A stretch of DNA of 64,000 nt from Hydractinia symbiolongicarpus (taxonomy: Eukaryota; Cnidaria; Hydrozoa; Anthoathecata; Hydractiniidae): assembly GCF_029227915.1 (NCBI RefSeq), contig NC_079885.1, positions 20,533,001 through 20,597,000 of the forward strand, given 5' to 3'. The notes under the pieces are model-generated. The model worked only from the letters and a program-made list of their open reading frames with translations. It searched no databases and was not told the origin of the DNA. The translations under genes were made by a program, and so were the position numbers. Shown in pieces: positions 50,601 to 62,300 of the stretch (the stretch's first letter is position 1; each line of letters starts with the position of its first letter).

Positions 50601-53600
50601 CCACGCATTTTTTACACAGTCTTTTTCTTTGTACCCCCTATCCGTTTTGTCAAAAAGACAGGGATAATCTTTCACCCTGAATGCTAACTTTTCTTCTTCT
50701 TCAAACGAAAGTTTTTTTATTTTGTTTTTGTTTTGTTTTATTTTAGTTTTGAAATGACCTTTTACAACGAAGCATACTACTATTTGTAAAAAAATAAATC
50801 GCTTTGAGCACGATTTATGTCGGCTTTCATTGAAGATCGCTGAAAGTGAACTTATCTCACTGTTAGCCAAAAAAAAATATCAAAAAATTTTGATTTCAAA
50901 AAATCGGCTAACGATGAGCTAACGAAGAGTTTAGCGAAGAGCTAAGCAGGTACTTTTACGTTCACACTATGGGCTAAGGTCTTAGCGCATCATGCGCACT
51001 ATGGTTAGCTCATCGTTAGCTCATAGTGAGAACCAAGCTTTAGTTATTTCTTATTTTTTTTTAAAATTACCATCATTTCAGACCAATTTAAATATTATTC
51101 ATTTAAATATATTATGGGGCTATTATTTATCTCCCACATGCTTGAAACAGGATAAATAGTTAATTTTAGATCATTCTCAATTATAATTTCAGTGAAACCT
51201 GGTGTTTTCAGCATGTTTCATGGTTTTGTTGTATTTTAATTACAAATACGCTATAATACAAAAACAAATATATCCATTGATTTGCATTAATAGTGATAAT
51301 TATTTGCTCTTCTAAAGCTTACATAAACTTTTTCCGTCCTTAGCCACCGGGTTTTTCTGTTTACATGGACAAATATCCATCCCGTTTGACCGGGATCCCG
51401 GGTCACTTGCCCGGGATCTCGGTTGACCGAGTTTCCCGTTGTAGCCGAGGCGAGACGAATATGTACCATATAAACACGATTTAAATTTTCAGCGTTTTTC
51501 CGCGAATATCCGAGATCTCAGTCATGCGGGATATCTCGGTGGACCGAGTTTCCTGGTCTCATATAAAAAGGCCCTTAATGAGAAGAAAATGTAAGGTTTG
51601 TGACAATAATATTGCAACAGTAGGCAAGATTTGTAAAAAATTTCATATATATGTTTCAAAGATTCATAAAATATCAAAATCAAGTACCTCGTGTACTCTA
51701 CTCGTTATCTTTCTCAACTATACTCTCTAGAAAAATTGTACAACAAAAAAAGAAGAATGCGGGGAAACCCCGAAAAAATAATAATGGCGTCATTATTTAC
51801 ATACTCCCCCCGTTGACATGTCCGATGTCAACACGGTATGACTAAACATAAAGAAATCCTAAATATATATATATGTCAAAAAAAAACTATAAATACTCTT
51901 CGCGGAGTTTACGCATCAACTGTCCTTCAACCGCAGCCTTTCTCGTCGGCCTTCGTTGTTGCTCATCTTCATTGAGAGTGTCTTCAGCGGGTTTTTCAAG
52001 TTCACTTTTTTCAACTTTTTCAACTTCGTTTTCAGTCTCATTTGCTATTTCAAGTGGAATCAGTTTTTGAATAGGACGCGTTATCGTAGAAACAAGTCCT
52101 TTCTTGGTGTTAACCCGAATCTTCGCACCACGAATAAATCCGTTCTTTCCATAGATCAGTTCCGTAACTTTACCCAATGGCCATCTACTTCTTGGCAGTT
52201 GGTTATCATCTTTCACCACCACGACGTCGTTCAACTTTAAATCAGGTGTTTCTCTGCCATCCTTTCTGTAGAAGTGATGTTGCCGTAATTCGTTCAAATA
52301 CGTTCGATAAAATCGTCGCCACTGATCGTCAAGCACTCGTTGTACATAAAGTAATCGTTTCGAGCACTGGTCGGTATCATTCATTGGGACACATTCAGCA
52401 CCAACAATGTTCGAGCCGTAAATCAAATGCAAAGGTGTGATAGTCTGTCCAAGATCGTCCTCACTCTGATATGTAAGTGGTCTTGAGTTAATCGATGCTT
52501 CAACTTGGCACAGAACTGTCTCGAGCTCTTCGAAAGTCAATAGTGCCTTCCCAATGGTCTTACGCAAGGCGGTTTTCATTGATCTGACGATCCTTTCATA
52601 AAATCCTCCCCACCAAGGACTCTTGGGGAGAATCGGGTTAGTTTCAATAGACTCATGTCTCATAAATCTTTTTACATGGTTAGATTTAAACGTTTTAAAG
52701 TTATCATGCACAACCGTAGCAGGCGTTCCTCTTCTGGATTGAAATCTTTTGAAAGCTCTAATGAACGCTGGCGTCTTTAAATCGGGTGAAAGCTCAAAGT
52801 GCACAGCTCTAGTAGTAGCACATGTAAGTATTAATACGTATACCTTTGTCGTGTTTCGGTTCTCGGTACGAATGTAGAGTGGACTAGCATAATCGAACCC
52901 AACGTGTTCAAAAGCTCTCGAAGCGCAATACCTGTATTCTGGTAGATCTGGAGTCGGTGGTGATTTAATAGGTTTGCCTTGGTATCGTCGACAAACAATG
53001 CACTGTCGTAAAATGGATTTGATTGTGCGTCTACCTTTCGGAATCCAAAACTTCATTCGTAACATGTTGAGTGTCGCTTCTACGCCTTGATGAAATGTTT
53101 TTTCGTGGGCATCTTCAACCAGAAGTTTTGTAAAATGTGAATCACTCGAAAGAATCAACGGATACCTTTCGTCATATGAAAGCTTTTTATTCTCACCAAA
53201 ACGTCCTTTAACACGTAAATCTCCTTTCTCATCTTCAAACAACTTCAGGGCGGACGAAAGTTTGTTGAAGTAGTTTTGGTTGTTTCGAAGTTTTCGTTGA
53301 TTGTTTGTAATCAAAATATCAAATGCACTTTTGTATTCTTGAGTCGACAGTTCACGATCGTTGCATACTGATAAGTCTCTTTTTCGAATTCGATTTAACA
53401 ATTTATTCGCAAATCTGTAAACATATCCAATGGTAGTTATAAGCTTTTTCAGTGAGCTAAACTTAGTCTCGTCTATAATATCATGTAACTGCGAATGACA
53501 ATGATGAGTGGAATGACTAATGTTAGTAGTGACATGACTTTTCTTCTCTTCTGACAAAACATCGAATGAATGTTTGTTGACATGAAACTCAGGTGGAACA

Positions 53601-56600
53601 AAGCTGGAATCAGACAGAAATTCAGGACCGTTTAACCACAAATTTGAATTGAAGTCACCAATTTTGTCTGGTCTGGTAGGTATATCACTGGGGTTATGAA
53701 TGGTGGAAACGTGAAACCATGATTCCGATGGAATGACTGATCGAACATAAACAACTCTGTTTTCTACCCATGGCTTCCACTGCTTCAATTTGCCTTTTAG
53801 CCAACAAAGGGCAACTTCCGAATCTGACCAACCGAAAAAACGATCAACTTTCAATCTACCATTGATCGCATTAAGCACATAGCTCATCAACTTTGCTAAG
53901 AGAGCACATCCTAGCAATTCTAAACGTGGAACAGAATGCGGCTTTAGGGGCGCAACTTTCGTTTTAGCAGTCACTAGCGAAACACTTACGCCGAGGTTAG
54001 TTCGTATTTTTGCATAAATCACAGCAGCGTAGGCAATCGTCGAGCTATCACAAAATCCATGCAGTTCAATTGATTGAATTTCATGACGCGGTTCACAGAA
54101 TAAATAACGTGGTATCTCAAAAGTTTGTACATTCGCAAAATCGTTCAATATATCTCTCCATTGTTTAAGCAGTTCCCCTTGCAGTGGATCATCCCAGTCG
54201 GACTTGTGTTGACAACATTTCTGGAAAAGAACCTTTACTTTGGTGGTGATTGGTGCGATCAGGCCCAACGGGTCATAAAATGAAGCAGATATACGTAAAA
54301 TGTTTCTTTTTGTTGGAAACAGTTCTTTCGCTCGTTTCAATAACTCGTCAAATCGGTACACTAGAATATCTCTGTCGATGTCCCACTCGATCCCTAATAC
54401 TTTGGGGTTAACAGTTTTGTCGCTATTCGGTTCAGAATTCACGTTCTCAATTTTATCGATAAAAGTTTGTAATTCATTGTTATTAGTAGCCCATTTTCGC
54501 AAATTGAACCCTCCTTCTTTCATGATTTGTTTACTAATTTCGTAAAGTTTCTTGCCTTCAGTTACGGTATCGGTACCGGTTGTTAGGTCATCGACGTACA
54601 AGTCATCCTTCAAAACATCAGTAATTTCGGGGCAGATAATTTCGTAAGTCTCCAAGTGGTGTTGGATTGTCCCATTGAGTAAAAACGGACTGCACGTTAA
54701 CCCAAACACGACACGCAGAAATCGATAGATAATGAGCTTTGAATCGTTCTCGGTAGGGTTTTCTTTCCACAAAAAACGAAGATAATTACGGTCTTTCTCA
54801 GCGATTTCAATATTCAAGAAGGCTTGTTGAATATCAGCAACTAAAGCGACGTAGTTCGTACGGAATCTCAGCAGAATGTCAAACACCTTAGCAAGTAAAT
54901 TAGGACCAGAGTACAAAATGTCATTGAGGGATGGTTTGTGAACGGCACAAGATCCATCAAAAACAGGACGAACTTTCGTTGTACTTTTATCTTGGCGTAC
55001 AACCGGATGATGCGGAAGGTAGTGAGCATTTTCGCAAGCTATCTCACTTTCTGGAACTTTTTCTATAATCTGTTTCGATTCGTAGTCTGCAAAAACGTCG
55101 TTGTATTGCACAGCTAAATCAGGTTCATTTCGTGATCGTTTGTTAACAAGAGAATCTAAGCGTTGTTTCGAAACTGCAAAATTATCGGAAAGTTTATCAT
55201 GATCAGGACGAAATGGTAATTCGGTCACGTAGCGTTCACCGTTGAATTCAAGAGTTTGTTTAAAAGAAGATAATACGTTTTCGTTTTCTCCGTCACCGAT
55301 CGACTCAATTTGCCAAAACTTGTTCAACTCGTCACGAAGAATTGTGTTTTCGGTATCAACACGGCAGGCGTGGACTTCCATGCAGCTTGATTCGTTCGCT
55401 TTCGACTGTTCACCTCCGGACAAAATCCAGCCAAGTTTGGAATTGATAGCGATAGGACCGCCTCTCGGATCTCGAACAACTTCGCCGGTAATGAATGAAT
55501 AATAATGGTCTAAATCAATCAGAACGTGAACATTCAGTCTCGTTTCACCATTTGAAAAACCTGCTAATTTCAACCGCTTCAAGTGTTCGTAATTATCAGC
55601 GTAATATTTCGCATTCTGATTTGAGAGAGGAGCGCAAATGTTTGGTACGGCAATGGCTTCGATGGGTACGGTAGATGAGCGGTCAGCGGTTTTTACATAC
55701 AACTTAACAACGGGTAGCTCTCTCGATTGGCTGTTGCTATGGCCAAAAGTGTTAATAATTAATTTCTCCTTTCGAATTGTTTCTAAATTCAGTTTTTCTT
55801 TCAGTTCATTTGTGACATATGTTCTCTGGCTACCTGAATCAAACATGAATCTCGTTTGTATGTTCCTGCTCTCCCTTTCTTTCGAAACAAAAGCTTTAGC
55901 CGTCTGCAAAAGAATTCCTTTGTTTTCTTGGCTGATGTGATTCGCGTTGGTTTCGTTAGAAGGGTTTTCCTCCGAGCCATTGTTGTCTTTATCTTTTCTT
56001 TCGGCACGTTTTTCTTTCATACACAAAGAGATGTGGTGACGTCTTCCACATCTATTGCATATGTAATTTGAACAACAGTTCTTTGAAATGTGTCCATGCT
56101 GCAAGCATAAAAAGCAACGCCCTTCCTTTTTCATAATTTGCGAACGTGTTTGTACGTTGGTAACTTTTGAACACCTCGACGGAGAGTGAGAATCGTGACA
56201 GAAAACACATTTTTTTCTGTCCAAAGTCAATAAGCAGTCTGCGGTAGAAATTCCTCCTCTCTTGTAATTTTCACTGGGAGTTTGTCCCTTGCCTTTCGCG
56301 GTTACAGTGCACCTCTCTCGAGCTTGCAGTTCGTTATTGATAAAAAACAGCATCTTTTCAACGGACCACTTCTCCTCTCCAAAGTTTCTAGAAATAATCA
56401 TTCGTAATTCGTTGGGAATTCTTTCGTTCAGAACCGGAATCAATAAACTCAGCATTTCGCTATTATACTTCAAATTTTTCAAATTTCGAATACAGTTCTC
56501 AACATCATTATAAAGTTTTCTCAATTGTTGGGTGTTATCCATTGATCGTACTGACTCAATCTTCAACAGGGCTTCCATGTGCGCGTTAATGAGCACCTGT

Positions 56601-59315
56601 TCGTTGCCAAAACGGTTTCTAAGCAACTCTATAGCATTTTCGTAGTTACTGTTCGTCAATTCTAACCCAGAAAGAGTTGATAAAGCGGTTCCTTCGACGT
56701 ATCTCTTCAAATAATTAAATTTATCAATTGCATTCAAACTGTCATTGTCATTAATGGCTGAATTAAAATGGTCCCAAAACGAGGGCCAATTCAAAGGGTT
56801 CCCATTAAATTTGCTTAGTTCTATTTTGGGTAGTCTCATCGATTTCTTTTCAACAGACCGTGTCGATTCTGTGGCTGAAACATGTTCACTAATAGATAAA
56901 ATTCTGTAGCCTCCATAACGTCGGTTTCGATCTCTTCAGCCGATAAAACACCGTATAGCTCTTCATCTAACTCCTTTAACTGTTTAACAGTGTCAATTAA
57001 AGTGGTCTGTAAAGAAATAATTTCTGCTCGTTTCTCCTCCGAAAAGTCCTTAACTATGACATCAATTCGCTCGCGCAAAGTGCTCGCAATAGACCGCAAC
57101 CCCTTTCGCCTTGCACTCTTCCTCGTAGTCGCAGTAGACATAATGAAATTTAATGTAATGCAAAAAATGAAACCAATGAAACTGGAAGCATGAAAAATGA
57201 AAGTTTTTGAAATTTGACGTGCAGTACACAATAAGACGATTTCAGAATAACAAACACTGTCTAAGCTAAGTTAAAGTTCATAACATAAATCCACCAATTC
57301 GAGCAAATAATATCCACACAACATCACAAGTCCACCAATTCAAGTAAATATCCAAAAATAATATCAAAAGTCCATCAATCGAGCGCCATTTAAAGATTCA
57401 TAAAATATCAAAATCAAGTACCTCGTGTACTCTACTCGTTATCTTTCTCAACTATACTCTCTAGAAAAATTGTACAACAAAAAAAAGAAGAATGCGGGGA
57501 AACCCCGAAAAAATAATAATGGCGTCATTATTTACATATGTTATTTGCGTGAGTTACAAGGGATGTTATGGTTATAACAGAAGTGTTTTAAACGTTCTCT
57601 CTTCTTTCAGTTCCTTACACTTGGTATGTGTGTTCCTGAAACATGTGGTGTAAACGATATTACCGCAGTTCTGAAGTATGCAATACAATGTACGTCTCAA
57701 CTTTATTTTCAGATTACTATTCCTCTTGACTTAGGCGTCTACCCCATCCTTCTACCCCACCCCTCAATTCAAAGGTTATAAATCTCTTCCACAGGTACTC
57801 ACTTCACGTCCTATAAATTTCAGATTTGCCAAAAGATGGTAGCGTGGCTCCAGTTTACATTCTTGACAATCCAGCTTACCAGGGCGGGCCTGATTCAGCT
57901 TGCTACGACAAAAAGAAATCATTCTCAAATGGAGCTATCGTTATGATGTAAGATGTTTATTTCTTGATATCAGTTCATTCTACTTGTGAAACATGGTTCA
58001 AGTGCTTCTGTAGTATCGTAATACTAACGCAAAGATCTGGTCGGGTTCTCTCCAATTATTCTGAAAACTTGTTAAAAATATCCTTACACGGTCAAACCTG
58101 CTATAACGAACTGCATATAGGACGGCCAGCGACCACTATTTTTTATCCCTCGAACAAGATCTTTTCGTTTACAGAAAACAAACGTCCCCAGCTTTTTAAC
58201 GCAAAACGAATGCGTAGTAAAGCATTCATATTCACTTTACAGTTTGCATAACATGTAGATTACAGTGCTTAATAATTTCAAAGTTTTTTGCATTCCACAC
58301 GTTGCGGTGAAGACTAAAAAAAGCCTATCTGAGGCAACCAAGTCAGAGGATTGCCGTCCCACAGATGTGTTTTCAGGTTTGACTGTAGCAAATTTTGTGA
58401 CTGCATCAAAATGATGCAGTCATAAAAAAGTTTTTTCTAAAATTTTTCTAAATTTTTTTTTCCTTAAAGTTTTAATTTATGTTTTATGATGGCAATTTCA
58501 GGTTTATATCCTCTCTAATTGGGTTTTTATGTCTGATGGGTACAATAACAGACAGGGTATGCCACTATATCAAGATATGCAGAAGTAGTTCGTATGTGGT
58601 TTACGTTAACGAGGATGTGGTCATCAACGAAAAGGAAGAAATGAGTAAAGAAGAGGAAAATAACACCACTTCAATGCATACTGTAAAAGAAGAAAGCGAA
58701 GGTAAGAAAGAACTGTTCAAGATTAAAAGTCTAATATTCTTCTGTAGTTTACATGCGATACCTCTAAATTGCTTTCATAATAGGCTTTCCCCATGTAGTA
58801 TATTTGAAAGAACCAAGACAGTGTGCGTCATGAACCATCATGAAGCTACTTCTGACAGTTTTAATTTTGTATTGTGTGGAATGTAAAAATTTAAACCCAT
58901 GATATTGCTGGTTTTCTAAAATAGAATGCAAGTTCAATTTTATTAATAATGTTTACCTGTAGGTATCTTTCTTGTCAAGTTTTTGATGTGTTTCTCACTG
59001 ATCAAAAATACAAGAGCGATATTTGACACTACGATACCTGCTGGTGCAATCACATCTGTGAATGGCATTCGAACCTTGTCAATAATGTGGGTAATACTTG
59101 GACACACCATTTCTTTTGGCATGTCTGTGCTTAGTAAGTTTTGTTTCAATAGTTAATGTTGTTGTCGTCGCTGTTGTCATCGTTGTAGTTGTCGTCGTTG
59201 TTGTTGTTGTTGTTGTTGGTTGTTGTTGCTGTTGTTGTTGTTGTTGTCGTCGCTGTTGTCATCGTTGTAGTTGTCGTCGTTGTTGCCGTCGCTGTTGTCA
59301 TCGTTGTAGTTGTCG

Positions 59316-59350
<35 letters not shown>

Positions 59351-62300
59351 GGTTGTTGTTGCTGTTGTTGTAGTTGTCGTCGCTGTTGTCATCGCTGTAG
59401 TTGTCGTTGTTGTTGTTGTTGTTGTTGTTGGTTGTTGTTGCTGTTGTTGTTGTTGTTGTCGTCGCTGTTGTCATCGTTGTAGTTGTCGTCGTTGTTGCCG
59501 TCGCTGTTGTCATCGTTGTAGTTGTCATCGTCGTTGTTGTTGTTGTTGTTGTTGTTGGTTGTTGTTGCTGTTGTTGTTGTTGTTGTCGTTTTATAATTTC
59601 TTCTTCATACATTGTTCACCAGGCAATACATTAACTCTCTTTAAATGGATGGATCGCTTTACCATGCAAGGTATATTGAACGCTACTGTGTCCGTGGATT
59701 CGTTCTTCTTTCTGAGGTACATTATTATTTGTTTTTTGAAGACAAAAAACAAACAAAAAACAAATACAATAAACTTTACTATAGCGAAATAAGTATCTAT
59801 CTAATTATACATTTGTAAATAAGTATCTAAAACAAGCACCTGCTGCAGAGTTCATCCCTAATTGGACAAAAAATTACTCTAGAGTGTTACATAGCCCATT
59901 TTGTTAGAGCCTACATAGGCGCAGATCTGTTACGTTGTAGGAAGATACTTGCTATGTCTGAATTAAAAATGGATTTACTCTAGTTATATATAAAATTTCT
60001 TATTCTAGATTTGTATATTGTTTCTCTCATAGCGGTTTGTTAGTCAGTTATTTGACTTTGAAAAGACTTCAAACAGATAAATTAGTGCCGTTGATCTCAA
60101 GATACTATATACACCGTTATATCAGGTTAGCAAAAACTCATTTGAAAATTTTTTTTAATGGCGCATGTAGTGGTGGTATGCACAGTTAATATAATTTTTA
60201 TGTTATTTCGTGGTCCAGTGGTTATGAAGTTCGCTTCGTAATCACAAGGTCCGTGTTTCGATTCACAGCGCAAGCATGTTTAGCAAATGCCTTTACCACA
60301 ACTAGGAGCTAACCAATTCCATGTGGTAGAAATTTGATTTCTGGTGTATACCTAATCTTGGCGAATACAGGAATCTCATTGATAATAGTGTTTCTAGTAC
60401 TTAAGTGTGTAAATATTTGGAATGATAATAATAATACTTGGTGAAAACCTGACAACAGAAGGTGTTAGTGGCTGGGTATATGAGATCGGGGTGAATATCA
60501 TGTGAAACGACTTACTCTGGTGTGAACTTTTTGGTTCACGGAAATTTGCAACTAGTTTAAATTTTAAATTTTCCTTTTTTGACCGAAGTAAAGCACCACC
60601 TAAAGCAAATATTAATTCACTTGAAAGTGGTAAAACCTGATGTAGCCCTAAAAAAACTATCCATAGTCAGGACTATTGATTCAAGCCGATTTAATTTTAC
60701 TTCTGATTCTGTAACAAATGCATTCAGCACACATGCTCAGTACCCGAGAAATTGTAACTGGTCCTGTTTTTCTAATTTCATAGGTTGACGCCGTCATATG
60801 CGTATCTAATATTCTTCTATGCATGTATATTCCCATACTTAGCCGATGGTCCAACGTGGTTTACACAAGGTCCACATTCACTAGCCGCTGAGAACTGTGA
60901 CAAATACTGGTGGTCAAACTTACTATATATAAATAATTTGACAAATTTGAAGAAGATGGTATGACCAATTTTCTCAACAATTGGCTCTTTTGCTAAGCAA
61001 ATAGCCTGATATTTAAGCGTTGTTTTTACCAGCAAGGTTCTATACTTTAACGCAAAATAAGTAGCAAACATTTTTCCAGCCGTTAAAAGTGAATCTCGCA
61101 CAATGTCAAGATTTCTTTGGCAAATTGCAAAATAGATTCCATAGGTTTCCACTTCACAAGAAACTTCTTTTTTTCAACAAGAACTTTCAAAAAGAACTAT
61201 AAAATATCTCTCTAAATTTTAGTGTTTTGGGTGGAGTTGGTATCTAGCGAATGACATGCAGTTTTATGTTATCAGTCCCATAATCCTTTGGTGTATGTAC
61301 AAGTACGTATTTTTATATATTCGTTCGTATCTTTTACCCATTTTTTATTTATTTATTTAACTTTAACTGTCTACGAGTTTTGTTTTAAACTACGATAGAT
61401 TTTAAGAAAATTAAAGTTTAAGATTGTATCTTTTGCATCAAGAAGTTACATTGAGAATAAAAACGAGAGATCAATTTGATCAGTTTGTTCTATATAAAAA
61501 CAAAATTTGAAATGCAGTCCTAGACATACAGAGTATTACTATCATGTTAAAATGTCAGTTTGTCACGCAAAATAATACCGCAAGTAGCAAGACCTGAATT
61601 CAAAAAAATGTTTCGTTAACTAACAATTTATGAAAATATATTTGTTAGAATATAAATCATCGCATTAGAACTCACGAGCTCAGCCTGCAAGAAATTTACA
61701 GTTCTAATTCCTAATTCTTCTATGTAACAATTTTAGTCTTTTAAACAATTTTTTTCTTCATCACCATACAACGCCGGTTGTCTTTATCAACGAAATGATA
61801 TTATATTGACGTAATTGCTTTCTTGAAAATTATAGGGCGAGTCCAAATTTGTCTCGATTATTATGCGATATAAATAATGAGTTCTTACATTCTGATACTC
61901 TATCAACAAGTTACAAAAGTTTCAAAAATTATGACATCTCTAGCCAATATGGAGAGTAACTCGCTCAGCAAATATGGTCCCGATAACGAGAATCTTTCAA
62001 TTTATTGGAAATTTCAATCCCTTATATTCAGGTCTTTTACGCGAAGTGCATACAAACTTTGATACTTTTCACAAGAAGATTTAAAGAAATCGACCGCATG
62101 CTCTAATTTATAGAATATTGTTAAATTTTACATTAAGATTCAAATGGATTGGTGTTGTAGCAGCTAATGGAGTTTTCTTACTGGCTTGTTTTATCGCAAA
62201 TGGAGTCTTGATAGATCACCATAATGCCTCACCAATACTTTACGAGCCGAATGCAAACAATAATATAATAAACACGGAGTAAGTTAAACTACATTTAATT

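Larger units (their letters stand above)
49185..51039. mobile_element. PIF/Harbinger element, transposase deleted, nested
   Basis: Ends AGCTTGGTTCTCACTATG are inverted at both sides and flanked by TTA (49182-49184 and 51040-51042), the TWA duplication expected for PIF/Harbinger. Subterminal repeats of GCTAACGATGAGCTAAC occur on both arms. It carries a MADF gene (minus strand) and remnants of the transposase (plus strand). It sits inside the TTAA-flanked element, so it inserted later. Confidence 0.88.
48949..51574. mobile_element. TTAA-flanked inverted-repeat element (piggyBac-like target site)
   Basis: It is flanked by TTAA (48945-48948 and 51575-51578). The ends are inverted repeats: GGGCCTTTTTATATGAGA plus CCGAGAAACTCG on the left, mirrored on the right. 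Without the nested Harbinger element it is about 770 bp. The right arm has several CGGGATCTCGG-type short palindromes. I see no transposase, so it is probably non-autonomous. It lies in intron 2 of NRF gene 2. Confidence 0.8.
51658..57538 (-). mobile_element. BEL/Pao LTR retrotransposon, near-intact
   Basis: Two LTRs of 146 and 147 bp (51658-51803 and 57392-57538) appear to differ by one base in an A-run, which implies a recent insertion. Read on the minus strand, a primer-binding-type sequence TGGCGCTCGATTG lies just inside the 5' LTR (57388 downward) and a polypurine tract GGGGGGAG just before the 3' LTR (51804-51811). The target duplication is unclear; TGTT at 51652-51655 and 57539-57542 is the only candidate. 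It lies in intron 2 of NRF gene 2, about 80 bp right of the TTAA element. Confidence 0.92.

Noticed and set aside
59177-59612. Poly-Val, poly-Asn and poly-Thr ORFs on both strands
   Set aside because: Translation of a trinucleotide microsatellite; the region is an intron of NRF gene 2.
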